Source of the DNA: Laburnicola sp. R22_1
Lineage: Eukaryota > Ascomycota > Dothideomycetes > Pleosporales > Didymosphaeriaceae
Direction of reading: 5' to 3'
Assembly (NCBI GenBank): GCA_014281115.1
Contig: JACONQ010000002.1
Location: forward strand, 1,488,001-1,552,000
Length of the DNA stretch: 64,000 bases
Made by a program: the position numbers and the translations under genes. Below are positions 35,801 through 45,867 of this stretch, one piece after another. The notes under the pieces are model-generated. The model had not been told where the DNA came from. It searched no databases and saw nothing but the letters and a program-made list of their open reading frames with translations. The first letter of the stretch is position 1. Each line of letters begins with the position of its first letter.

Positions 35801-37498
35801 ATTTGTGATGTGTAGGCCTTTAACGTTCTCAGGCAGGTGCTTAATCGCCTCTCTGCCAGCGTGACCCTATATAATATGTGCTTCCTCTGCAGTTAACTAC
35901 AGTAGCTTCTTAGGCTTGTATAAAGGCTTCTTGCGGGCGTGTGCTGAGGCTGCAAGTAGAGGGCTAGCGTCTAGTCTCTTTATGCCTTCAGCGTCTATTA
36001 ACTAGTGTCCGCTAGTATAGTTAAGCTTGCAAATAACATTCTTCCAGCTCTTCTGGTACAAGCAGTCTCGTCCTGAGTCGAAATGAATGCCTATTGATCG
36101 ACAGCGTAACAGGCCAACGACGTTGGTAAGAAATCCTGGGACATAGGCAACGTATGTGAGCTCTATCTGCTCCATGCCTCTAGGCGTGTTGATAAGTAGG
36201 ATAACATCTCCCCACTCGTGTATTAATAGCTCTTAATCTCCAGCCTTAATAACTTCACCTGTCCTATTAGCTTGCTTCTTCCAACTATAGGCTCTGCTGT
36301 TGGTGACGTGTGTGTTTGATCCTGGATCTAGAATCCATTAATTGATCAGACTCGGCTTAACTATCTGCTTGCTCGCGCAGTCAGAGCTTATAGTAAGCTG
36401 CAATACATGACTATTTAGCGTGTCAAGCGTAGGACTGTGATTATCAAACTGTCGAGGTGCTGTCGAGACTGCAGACGCTGCTAGTTCTGCTTAGTCTCTA
36501 GTATTCGTCGCGCTCCTATTCGCTTTAAGTGCTGCCTTTATAGCTCCTCCAAATGATGATCGGCTTGCTATAGCCTTATTAAATCGTTCTTGTATCTTAG
36601 GTTTAGGTATCTATCCTTGAGGCTTGCCCTTCGCTCCTAGATACCAACAGTCCTTAAATCGATAATTGAGACCACATATACACTTAGGCTTCTTATCTTA
36701 AGTCTTTTCTTTCTTTTCTGTTGCCTGTGGCTCGTTGGTGCTGATGCCTAGTGTGGCAAAGGTGCCAAGCGATGACGCTACTAGTCTCGTCGAACGCTAG
36801 TACATGGTGAATTGAGCGATAAGGTCGTGTATGCTCTTGACAGCCTGTCCCTGGATCTGTGCTTCAAATAGATTGGCTTGCTGAGTAGTTGCCCATGTGT
36901 CGTCAAGTCCTTTAACTGCGAGTAGAAAATCGCGCTGTGCTCGCGGCGATGTCACGTTGGGTAGGTTCGCTGCCTCGCACAGACGTACAACATGTAGCCA
37001 CTCATCTAGCCAGGTATCAATATTGTTGCGGGGTCGGCTCTGCAGTTGCCAATACTTTGCTAGAAGCTGCAGCTCCCTCTCAGCCGTCGATGGGCAGAGG
37101 TGCTTCTTGAGCCTCTTCAATCGAGCGTACGCTGTATCGTCGCTCTGGATCAGATGTATATGGCGACGGCTGATCGTTCTGCCAATCTCCTGGGTAAAGT
37201 CGTCTAACGCTTTCCTCTTGATCGTATATCTAGCCAAGGCTCGATCATAGCCTCTCTCCGCCTCTCTCCGCCTGCTGGTATCGCTGGAACTCCCCTCATG
37301 GTAGTGCTCTAGTATCACAGGCACTGGCTCCTCAAGCTGTTCAAGTGCCGCCTCGTCAAGATCCAGGTTAACCATAGGCTAGAGGTGATTTCGATTCGCG
37401 CTATCCTTACGTAGGAAGATCCATTCTTCCCAGTCTGCCAGCTTCTCGAGTATAACCGTCGTCCTCGTAACCAGTCCATCTAGCTCAGTTATAGGCAT
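32832..37498 (-). pseudogene. Copia gag-pol, inactivated
   Basis: From ATG at 37498 the ancestral frame can be read to a stop at 32832-32834, 1,538 codons once a 50-bp tandem duplication (35471-35570) is discounted. Gag occupies about 36,790-37,498. A zinc knuckle near 36,640-36,690 reads 'CICGLNYRFKDC', with Tyr where His is needed. 'WILDPGSNTH' marks the protease, then the integrase region follows (about 34,700-36,100). The reverse transcriptase (33,500-34,310) has FVDNI in place of the catalytic YVDDI, and an RNase H-like 'KSTTKAELLALL' ends the frame. Stops are mainly TAG from Trp or Gln codons, as RIP would give. With zinc knuckle, RT active site and reading frame all damaged, this copy cannot encode its own mobility. 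Confidence 0.88.
35471..35570. repeat. Exact 50-bp tandem duplication within Copia pol
   Basis: 35471-35520 and 35521-35570 are identical. Fifty is not a multiple of three, so the duplication shifts frame; without it gag and pol share one frame. Confidence 0.95.
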
Positions 37499-37694
37499 CT
37501 TGCTCTATCGGCTCCTAGAAGGGCTCTCTTCAGTAATAGAACGCGTGCTCGAGGCTCGGTAAGGTAGCTTGGTGACGTAGCTCTATTGACAGCTTGTCAA
37601 CAGCTCCTCAGCAGCTCGTCAGTACGCGTGCAGTAGCTAATACAGCGTTTGAAGTCGATAGCCAGGTGCTCAGCAGCTGCAGTGGTCAAAGTCG

Positions 37695-37711
37695 ACAGCC
37701 GGGCTCATAAC
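37695..37711 (-). other. Copia primer-binding site (half-tRNA-iMet type)
   Basis: Immediately inside the 5' LTR the minus strand reads 'gttatgagcccggc'. This is complementary to the anticodon stem-loop of initiator Met tRNA (which contains CTCATAAC), the internal priming mode known from Drosophila copia, rather than to the tRNA 3' end. Confidence 0.65.
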
Positions 37712-37903
37712 TGTGGGCGGGCAGGCATATGAGGCATATGAGGACAACAAGCTGTATTGCTATCTGCAGAAAAGAGTGTGTGGAGTGAGGAGTCTACCAA
37801 GGAAGAAAGGAGAGGGCGAGAGCTTTATCTTGAGGATAGTGGTCTGTGCACCTGGATGGAACCTTCTACACACACCACCTCTGACGTAAGTCACGTGGCT
37901 ACA
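37712..37903 (-). repeat. 5' LTR of the Copia element (192 bp)
   Basis: It is 191/192 identical to 32535-32726 and starts directly next to ATATA (37904-37908), the target duplication. Confidence 0.95.
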
Positions 37904-39136
37904 ATATATCTGTGCAGCATCCGTTCCGAATCCTCCGTCTGGTAAAATCTTAAATTCTGGACGTATCAGATAGGGCGAAGTGAGACTCTCAAGACAGGAC
38001 GCGTCTAAACACTGAAAATATACCTCGTACTCGGTAAACACAAGCCGCCGTCGTGACAGGAGCAGCTCTTGATATGTCCATCCTCTCTTATTCCATTCGG
38101 AATCTTGAATCTGTGTCGTCGTCACGGCCAAGCTTATAAGCTTATGTCGTCCGATTACCAGGCGGAATAGCGGCCAGCGAGGCGTATCTTCCACGCCAGG
38201 AAGTCCATATTCTGGGTCTTTCCCAGCGGAGGCGATAATGGTGAGGTAGGCATTTCGATAGATCCGGTCCGTGTTACGAATGAGTCGATGCAATATCTGT
38301 CGATCCAGATGAAGTCTATGTCAAGCCTACGAGCGACTGCCATCGCGTCGTCGATCGTTCTAGGCAGTTTGGTAGGAAGTTGGCCTTTGATGGCGGCGGG
38401 CTCGTGATACGACTTGCTCCCCCAAAGGTAACTCAATGCAATACTAAACGAGAAGATTGGTTAGCGAGCCAGATTGAATATTCATCACTTGAGCTAGCTC
38501 ACTACGTTTGCTGTGACGGAATATAGCACAGATTCTTAGTGTGGCAATCAATAACTCGGATGGTCTTCATCGTCGTTCCGGTGACTGTCGGCAGCAGGTG
38601 TCGAAATGACTCTTCTCGCAATGTTGCAAACATTGCTTTATGCGACCAAAATCTGCGCGCTGCGACGAGAGGTTCTCGGTCCGTGATACGTCTTCCCGCT
38701 CGGCTGAGGCGTCAAGATCCATAGCCACATCGTCCCACACAAGCCTGATCCTCTTATATCGAGAGTCACCAAAACACTTTTGAACATCAAACAGGGTTCG
38801 AAACAATGTATCCTCAGATTCGAGCGAGACATTTTCATTACCAGCCATCACACTTCGGCGTCTCCCAGTATAGTCACGTACGAGAGTGGCAAATTGTGTG
38901 CAGACGGCACAATCTTTGCTCAGAGTATCTTCCCAATACTCCACACTCTGATACTTGACACCATGATCATCGTAAGATTTACGATCAAGAAAACCCTCAT
39001 AATCAGCCTCCCGACACTTTTCACAAAGCGTTCCGGAGCTAACGTTCAAGTTGTTAGCTGCGTCCCGCTGAGTGCACAAAAGTGAGGTATACCTCATAGT
39101 AGATAATTTACTTTTTTGGACATGGGAGTCGTTCAT
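37904..39136 (-). pseudogene. HET-domain protein pseudogene, 5' part
   Basis: This is the N-terminal half of a HET-domain gene, the fungal family that triggers vegetative incompatibility cell death. A likely start is the ATG at 39136 (another at 39097). The leader has a 'LCEKCREADYE...CAVCTQF' Cys-rich block. A 62-nt intron (38444-38505, gtagtg...tttag) joins 'IPSQQ' to 'IALSYLWGSKSY', the canonical HET opening. 'DFIWIDRYCID' and 'IYRNAYLTIIASAGKD', 'GLPGV' and 'SEWNKRGWTYQE' follow. The frame is broken at about 38,580-38,600 (1-nt shift) and again just after 'RYCID' near 38,270-38,290, where about 20 expected residues are also missing. The Copia LTR begins right after 'GTDAAQI'. The gene is inactive in this strain. 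Confidence 0.8.
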
Positions 39137-39605
39137 GGTCAAATTGTGCCCATATAACGAGAAGACAGTGGAGGTCGGCATCGATACGATTAGGGCGGAG
39201 GGGCCAATAAAGAACCAGCAGGCTGATGTCGGCATATGAGGTGCATAAAGGTACATAGAGGCGAAACGCTGTTCAAGAAGAAAAGAGTTCTTGAAAATTG
39301 CAGCCGTGCTTGTAAATGGGAGGTGGAGTGGAGAAGGATGTGCGGGCGGGGATCGCGACATCAGCTCTCGCTCACAAGGTAGGAGCAACTGCATAGTAGC
39401 CCTTCCCGCAAACACGAGGAAGGAAGCAATACAAGAGTCAATATGCATTTTCTGGTACAAGAGCCACACTTGCAATCCCACGAACCCCCAGACTTCAAAA
39501 TTCCAAGCGCCAATGCCATGCCAAACGCCACGCTAAATGATGCGATATATACTGTCACCAAAACACAATAAATACACAAGAACAAAAAGCGAGCGAGAAA
39601 AAAAA
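39137..39605. other. HET 5' flank and hydrolase 3' flank
   Basis: No gene is recognised. The HET reading frame stays open upstream to 39481, but that extension shows no family features. Confidence 0.5.
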
Positions 39606-40946
39606 CTACTTGGTAGAATCTTTCAGAGACGCAGTAGAGCACTCCTCGTCGTGGTCATGAGGACACTCACAAGGCCCATCATGCTCGTCATAGATCTCAA
39701 ACATCCTCCGCAGCTCCTTACAAGCGACCATGTACTGGTCCCTCGCGCCAGGCGACTCGCGCAGCGGATTCGGCGCCTTGTCCCAGCCATGCGGCACGGC
39801 GGGCACGCAGTGGTAGTGCACTCTCTTGCCGAGATCCTTCTTTAGTCTGTCCCGGAACTTTTCGCCCTCGTGGAGGAGCATGTCCCATTCGCAGCAGAAC
39901 ATAACGATGTCGTCCGGTAGTGCAACGAGCATATCTGTAGGAGCGACACCGGGGCTTAGCCATGGGTGCGCGAGGTCTAATGCTGGAGGCTGGAGATACG
40001 AGTCGTCAAAAAGTTCGGTAAAGATGGCAGGAAGCTGTTGATCCGCTCGGGCACATGTTGCTCTACGCTGCTCTCGTGTTTGCGTGTAGTCGGTAGGCGG
40101 ATAGAAAGAAATGATGCCCCTAATTTTGGCTTCCGCCTTAGAGCCCTGCGTCGCAACGGCGACCGCTGAGCCGTCCTTGTATGAAGATACAAGAGAGAGC
40201 GCCGATTGCCCTGTCTGTCGGAGCATGGCGATCCTATCGAGCCAGGGATCGAGCCGATTGCCGGTAGTTTGCCGTGAGAGCGCGACACGAGACGAGCTTT
40301 GGCTCTGAGCCGCTGGCTTCACCTTCAGCTTTGGTGCAAGAATGTTGATAGCAGGGACGCTGCCTTTGCGCGCGGGGTTCTCGATCTTCTCGCCAGACGG
40401 TGAGCGATCCAGCAGCTCGCCTTGCAGACACAGCGGGACTGTGAAGCTCATGTTTGCCCCAGACGAGAATCCGGATACTGCAAAGCGGCTCGAATCCAGC
40501 AACAACTCGTCCGCATTATTGGCCAAGTATAGTACCGCATCCGCACCATCTTCGACCGCCGTAGGAAATGGGAACTCGGGTGCACAACGGTAGGCGACGC
40601 TGACGACGATGGCCCCGACCTGTTCAACTACCACTCCTGCCCAGCGTGCGTCGTCCAAGGCGCTTCCCAGTGTGAATCCTCCTCCGTGGAAATTTATAAC
40701 GCAAGGGTATCTCTTAGTGCCCTTCAGCTTCTTCTGTCTGTTGTAGTCCTTGGGAACGTAGAAATGGAGTTTGAATTTGCCCTTGAGCGGCGAAACGGTC
40801 GCATCGATTGTTCGGTCGAAGGACGGCTTGGGCGGTAGCGGTCGAGCGAGTTTGTGAAGCATCATGCCGATGCCCATGAGGAAGCGCCAGATCCGCGCTT
40901 GCACAACGAGCATCCATCGAGGCCGATTACCCCGTTCGACAGGCAT
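39606..40946 (-). CDS. Alpha/beta hydrolase (hormone-sensitive-lipase-like, fold-3)
   Basis: An intact single-exon gene of 446 aa. The HSL-type oxyanion motif HGGG is at 87-90, followed by FTLG. The nucleophile elbow GFSSG is at 159-163, with Ser161 as the likely catalytic Ser. A 'CEWDMLLHEG' Asp (about residue 380) and a 'VPHGWD' His complete a triad. A basic, hydrophobic N-terminus (residues 10-30, 'RIWRFLMGIGMMLHKLA') could be a membrane anchor. A long insertion (about 185-270) between nucleophile and acid contains low-complexity Ser/Gln-rich sequence. The C-terminus is acidic and His/Cys-rich ('CECPHDHDEEC'). These enzymes hydrolyse carboxyl esters; the substrate cannot be predicted. No secondary-metabolite neighbours are visible. 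The start context (gccATGcc) is good. Confidence 0.88.
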   Translation of the reverse strand: MPVERGNRPRWMLVVQARIWRFLMGIGMMLHKLARPLPPKPSFDRTIDATVSPLKGKFKLHFYVPKDYNRQKKLKGTKRYPCVINFHGGGFTLGSALDDARWAGVVVEQVGAIVVSVAYRCAPEFPFPTAVEDGADAVLYLANNADELLLDSSRFAVSGFSSGANMSFTVPLCLQGELLDRSPSGEKIENPARKGSVPAINILAPKLKVKPAAQSQSSSRVALSRQTTGNRLDPWLDRIAMLRQTGQSALSLVSSYKDGSAVAVATQGSKAEAKIRGIISFYPPTDYTQTREQRRATCARADQQLPAIFTELFDDSYLQPPALDLAHPWLSPGVAPTDMLVALPDDIVMFCCEWDMLLHEGEKFRDRLKKDLGKRVHYHCVPAVPHGWDKAPNPLRESPGARDQYMVACKELRRMFEIYDEHDGPCECPHDHDEECSTASLKDSTK

Positions 40947-41761
40947 GGCGACAGCTCTGAAAGCCTAGAATGCGTAGTTCGCAGCGTGAGTGTGGTTTAT
41001 GTCGAGTCCAGAAGGAATACCGAGCTGAGCCGAGCGAGGGGTCTCGGCTGTTGGGACGAACAAGAGAGGTGACAAAGCAGCGCAGTAGCGAAGGGCTCCC
41101 TAGCACGAACAACAACGACAGGCTTTGACGGTTACCAAGGCAAGAGCCGTCTGGTGGGGTGGAATCTCGTCCTTGAGACATCATGCAACACGCGATTTCG
41201 ATGCATATGCGTCTCCTAATGACGTAGTGCTAGCGGCAGCGATCCACCCACTTCGTCTTCATCAGCGGCGCGGCGGCGCCAATGTTCTTGCGGCTACAGT
41301 ACCTCGTCCCGCCGCTTTCACTAGTTGCGGGGAATGAACGCGCTATCACATTCATTGACGTTTTTACGGCAAGCAGGCTGTGTTGCTTGGAGGAGCATGA
41401 ATTCATGCCCCTCAATACCAATACTCATTGCAGAATTACTACATAGGAGGGTAATGGACGCGACATGTTGATGAGCACAAGTCCAAGTACCGTGCTTCCC
41501 GCCCTTGAATTCCCCTACTTACCCAAAACAAGTGCAGTATCCCAAAGCAGACCGAAAGAGGGTAGGGCCGCTCAAGTCCTCAGAAAGCGCCAAAGCTCCC
41601 CTGTTGATGCCGAACCGTTACAATGCAAGAACCCAAAACACTATCAGTGGTATAGGGCGTGGTGGAATGCCGTGTCGATCAAACGCCGAGAAGAAACCAT
41701 GCCGATACACTTATGAGGAAATATACACGCTGTGAGAGGAAGGAATGCCAACAGGGCGAGT
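40947..41761. other. Intergenic region
   Basis: 815 bp between two minus-strand genes. Short reading frames on both strands show no recognisable motif. It should contain the hydrolase promoter and the 3' UTR of the next gene. Confidence 0.5.
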
Positions 41762-42327
41762 TTACGCATCGATGAACTCGTAATCCGCGTCCTCGGGCGA
41801 GATGCCCTTCCGGACGAGCTTGGGGCCTGGCGACAGAGCCTCGTCGTCCAGCGCAAGCACCTCATATTCGTTCTTGATCAGCTTGTCTGTCTCGCGGACC
41901 TCGAAGCGCTCCATGGCCTTGTCAAGAGCAAGCCCCAGAACCTGGCTGCCCTGGCTGGGACCACGCTCGGCATCGTAGGAGTAGGCTATCCCAGCATCAG
42001 GGACGGGAGCAGCGGAAGGATGATCGATCTCCTCGTCGGCCGAGGAATCACCACTCGCGTACGCGATGTCGTTCTTGATGGCGGCGCGGGTCTTGTTCAT
42101 ACCAGAGGGGCCCCTATACATGTTAACTACATTTCCTTGTCGAGAGCTGGTGTGGTAACTCACTTGGGCATGGGAGCGACCCGGGCAGGTCGGGGACGGT
42201 TCTCATCAGCTCGACGGCCTGGTCCATAGGACGCACCATGCGCCCACTTGACGCGGGAGTTCTTATCGCGGTTGAACTCCTTGGCTCCGCTGCGCAGGTC
42301 GTTGGCGAAGGTCTGTTCGGATGCCAT
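41762..42327 (-). CDS. Conserved small protein of unknown function
   Basis: Two exons (42164-42327 and 41762-42113) are joined across a 50-nt intron (gtgagt...gtatag, with an agttaac branch site) and give 171 aa starting MASEQTFANDL. The protein is hydrophilic and charged. Its N-terminal half is basic (many Arg/Lys, 'EFNRDKNSRVKWAHGASYGPGRR'), followed by an acidic Ser/Asp patch ('ASGDSSADEEIDHP') and a C-terminal helical region ('LALDKAMERFEVRETDKLIKNEYEVL') ending 'EDADYEFIDA'. No signal peptide or membrane segment is present. I do not recognise the family. The composition suggests a nuclear or cytosolic, partly disordered protein. The start follows clean splice logic, and the in-frame upstream extension to 42477 looks like leader. 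Confidence 0.75.
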
Positions 42328-43176
42328 GGTGATGAGGGCTTGCTGCCAAATGAGGGTATGGGTACCGGGGTGTTGTACGGGTGTTGGAGAAGTTGAAAGC
42401 TGTAGGTGGCTAGGTAGATTAGGTATGAGGAGGAGAGCGAAGTAGGCAGCGAGTGGAAGGTAGAGTTGGTATGACAAGAAGGTACTAATAGAGCCCGGGT
42501 GTGAGAGAAAGTGTGACTGGTTCTCGGACCTGTCTTGATTGCTTCAGGTATGACTCTGATGACTGACTCAGACTGAATTACGGGAAGTAAGTGGCGATGC
42601 AGCAGTTATACGAACATGGAGAGCTTGTGATAGAGTCGTTGGCCAGGCACCTGCGGCGAAGCGGCGGCTTTTATGAGCAGTGCGGCGTACGCCATCCCCA
42701 CTTCCTTTGTTGTGCCTGGCCGGCGATAAGGGAGCGCCTTGGTGAGTGATGGCACGCAGGTGCAGGTGGCAGAGCATCCACGTGAATGAGCGCGTTCCGA
42801 TTTGCCGAGGCGCAGCGCGACCTGCGACTGCGACCTTGGTTTGCGAGCTGGGAGCTTGCCGCCTGCGGAGGGTGAATGATGACATGGAGGCCGATGACAT
42901 GATGCCGTCCGATGCGTCCATCATGCGCCTTGGTGGGAAGCGGCGCCGGTTTCGCCTTCACCCGGCCTCGCTGCTGAGCTCCAGCTCCGGCGCTCCCCGC
43001 GTTTGCACCGTCACGCAACCAGCATGCACCCATAATGATTCATTCATCTCGATACGCCCCTCGCTCCAGATTGCTTGCATTATTCCCGTTACGACAAGGG
43101 CCTCTCAAAGCACGCGTCTCGATAACCGTGCCTCCATGACAGCGTGAGGCAGACGCCTGTTCGTATCGTAGAAGCC
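42328..43176. other. Intergenic region
   Basis: 849 bp. Long reading frames on both strands (for example 42746-43147) lack family resemblance and overlap each other, as expected in GC-rich spacer. It holds the promoter of the unknown gene and the 3' UTR of atl1. Confidence 0.5.
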
Positions 43177-43802
43177 TCAGGTATGATACGCAGCCGCATC
43201 TTCGTCTTCCTCGTCGCTGCTCTCCATCTCGCCAGCCTCGCTGGGCAAGATCGCTGGAAACCATCCGTATCTGCCAAAGTCGACACTGAACTCGCCCATG
43301 GCGCCCTGCGTCACTTCTACGCCCTCGGCACGAAGGGCGGAGGCCTGTCGGCTCGCTCCGTTCGGTCCCCTTTGTCTTGTCAGCGAACAGGCACCAGACG
43401 CTTGATGAAGACAAAGAAGCCTAAACTGACCTTGGACTGATTCCTCCTTTGGCGTTGATCACGCGCTGCCAAGGAACATTGCCGTCGTGGAAACGGCTTT
43501 CCTTGCCTGGATCGGTAGAGGCAGATGGTAAGTGTTTAAGACAAACGCCAACCTGTCTTAAGACGTCATACTTTAGTACAGCATTCCATCGCCGCTTGCA
43601 GAAGAAAATACCTTGGACATTGAGCTGATGTTGCAGTCTTGTCAGCGAGATGTAGTCATGCCGGAGACAGGTGCCTACGCTTTCCGACCAGTCTTGCAAT
43701 GTGAGCGTAAGACGTGACTTTGCCATGCGGAATTTCTTGCACGGCCTCACAAACTGAAGAGAACCACAAATAAGCTTCCTCGGAGCGCTCGCCGCGCGCC
43801 AT
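43177..43802 (-). CDS. atl1: Alkyltransferase-like DNA-repair protein
   Basis: Four exons (43679-43802, 43612-43624, 43431-43556, 43177-43375) give 153 aa. Atl1 proteins are MGMT homologues that bind O6-alkylguanine, flip and bend the DNA, and hand the lesion to nucleotide excision repair, without transferring the alkyl group. The active-site motif reads PWQRV, with Trp where MGMT has Cys (PCHRV), the defining ATL substitution. The start 'MARGERSEEAYLWFSSVCEAVQEIP' and the 'GKVTSYAHIA' helix-turn-helix region are typical, as is the 'VINAKGGISPR' segment. Exon 2 is only 13 nt (CTCAATGTCCAAG). It is needed to give the conserved K-P-Q-x-P-R-Q-V-G run, so the microexon is well supported. The C-terminus is an acidic tail ('EMESSDEEDEDAAAY'). 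The gene is transcribed away from bud13. Confidence 0.88.
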
Positions 43803-44827
43803 CACCACAGCATGTAGTTCTGTTTTGGTGTGTGAAGAGAATGGCCTTTGTATGCTGACTGTAGCGCCTTGGCAGACGAATGTAGTAGAAATGACCACTC
43901 ATCAGTAGATATCAAGACCTCGATTATCAATGTCCATGTCTCATAACTCTGCGGAAAGCTCGTCCTAATGAAGGCTGCCGTCAGATTGCTGACGTATCAA
44001 GTCGCACCGCAACTTTAGAGCGCACACTCCCAACGGCAACGGTTAAGACTCCTCCGTATCAGACACAAGCTTGAACTGAGATCTTGCCTTAGATGCCATG
44101 CCCGATCCATCATCCAACGCAAGTACTCGCCCGGGTCCTCAGGCGGTGCTACCAAAATCGCGGATGTTATCGCTGATATCAAGAACACCGAGCTTGTCAA
44201 CCGACTCCGTTACGGGAACCGATCCAACCGCCCTTGACCAGATTCCCAAACCCAAGCTCTCGTGAGCCTGCCGCTGTTGCTGAAGTGCTGAATTCGCCTG
44301 CCGCTCCACATGTGTATACATGAGTCGGCGATTTTGAGAAAGCCTCAGGCATGGCCCCTTGGAAGCCAGGTGCACGATCCCTTCTTAAAAGGCGGAAAGA
44401 AGTAGGATGATATAAAACCTCCGATAGGGTTTTGAATTCGGTCGAATAAACTAACATAGGTTGTGCAATTCATTGGTCGTTTCCCCATAGCTGGCACTGA
44501 TTTACTGTACAGGAATTTAATAGCTCTCGATTAAGTTTTAGATGCTGCTTTGCGCTTGGGTTGTGCACGATAGATACTCCTTCAAGCGGCACATGTAAAA
44601 GATGCAATGAAAACGAAATCCGTGAGGCTCAAGCGCCGATTCCTGACGAGTCGAAAGTGAAATGAATGTACCTTAGGTATTGGGGGACGGGGGGCGGGAA
44701 GGCTAGATCCTTGGAAAACACGCTAGAGACGGACCACGTGATCATCCAGCGGCCGGGCTTGGCATGATGCACCATCGAAGTTGCGGCTTCAACATCTCTC
44801 ACTGCATCACTACCGACAGAGCGCAAT
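43803..44827. promoter_or_regulatory. Divergent intergenic region between atl1 and bud13
   Basis: 1,025 bp that must contain both promoters. Reading frames at 44015-44457 lack recognisable features. No specific binding site is claimed. Confidence 0.5.
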
Positions 44828-45867
44828 ATGTCTCTCGCCGACTACCTCGCAAAGAACTACCTGACGGCCGACTCAGATAAGAAGTCCAAGAAGCGCAAGA
44901 GAAAAAACAAAGATGGAGGGCTAAAAATCGACGACGACGACATTTCGGGCTGGAGCAAAGGCGCAGGCGACGACGATGAAGATGGGCCGACTATTGGTAT
45001 GGTGCTCTCCCTAGATTCTATATACTCAGCAAGCTGCTAACTTACACTGCAGCTAGCATGACTCTTTCTTCTAAAAAGTCCAAGAAGAAGCCTAAAGCAA
45101 CCGACGATGCTGCCGCTTGGAAAAAAGTCGGCGTCGCCGCCCCTTCACACGCCGAACAACTCGCTGCCGATGAAACTGCTGCAGACGCGATCATAGCTTT
45201 CACTGCCGCCGACCGAGAAAAAGCCGCCGCAGACGAAGACGAAGCGCCGGCAATGGTGGATACAGAGGGTGTTTTCATGGAATCTGGGGCGCGCGCCGGA
45301 CTGCAAACCGCTGAGCAAGTTGCTGCGGCTACGAAAAAGAAACAGGATGAGGAAAAAAGAAAGGCGGCCGAGGTAGCCAAGGAAAGCGGGCCTACGGAGA
45401 CAATATATCGAGACGCCAGTGGACGGGTAATAAACGTGGCCATGAAGCGCGCGGAAGCGAGGAAGAAAGCGGAAGAGGAGGAGAGAAAGAAGCTGGAGAA
45501 GGAGAAAGCAGCAAGAGGAGATGTGCAGAATGCGGAGGCGCTCCGGAGAAAACAGCAGCTGCAGGACGCCAAAGGCCTGACGGTCGCGCGGCACGCGGAT
45601 GACGCCGAACTTAACGACGAGCTGAAAGAGCAGGGAAGATGGAACGACCCTGCGGCTGGTTTCCTTCGCAAAAAGAAAGCTGGACGAAGTATTACTGGCA
45701 AGCCGCTCTACAAGGGAGCGTTTCAGCCGAATCGTTATGGCATTCGTCCAGGACACCGATGGGATGGTGTTGATAGAGGGAACGGATTCGAAAGCGAATG
45801 GTTCAAATCCCGGAACCGGAAGGCTAATGTCCAGAAGATGGAGTATGCTTGGCAGATGGACGAATAG
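44828..45867 (+). CDS. bud13: Pre-mRNA-splicing factor Cwc26/Bud13
   Basis: Two exons (44828-44996, 45053-45867), 327 aa. Bud13 is a subunit of the RES complex (Bud13-Pml1-Snu17) of the activated spliceosome; it aids splicing and retention of unspliced pre-mRNA. The N-terminus '[15 protein letters not shown]' with a Lys/Arg run matches the family. The middle is a charged coiled-coil (about residues 150-240, rich in Glu, Lys, Ala). The C-terminus '[20 protein letters not shown]' to 'WQMDE' is the conserved Snu17-binding block. The 56-nt intron (44997-45052) has a ctgctaac branch site and joins PTI to ASMTL in frame. The gene is intact. Confidence 0.93.

Larger units (their letters stand above)
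32535..37903 (-). mobile_element. Ty1/copia-type LTR retrotransposon inserted in the HET pseudogene
   Basis: A complete 5,369-bp element in reverse orientation, flanked by the perfect 5-bp target duplication ATATA (32530-32534 and 37904-37908). Two 192-bp LTRs differ at one position. Between them, on the minus strand, come gag, zinc knuckle, protease, integrase, reverse transcriptase and RNase H, in that copia order. A primer-binding site lies next to the 5' LTR and a G-rich tract next to the 3' LTR. The internal genes are inactivated by many stops and one 50-bp tandem duplication. The nearly identical LTRs say the insertion is recent. Confidence 0.95.
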
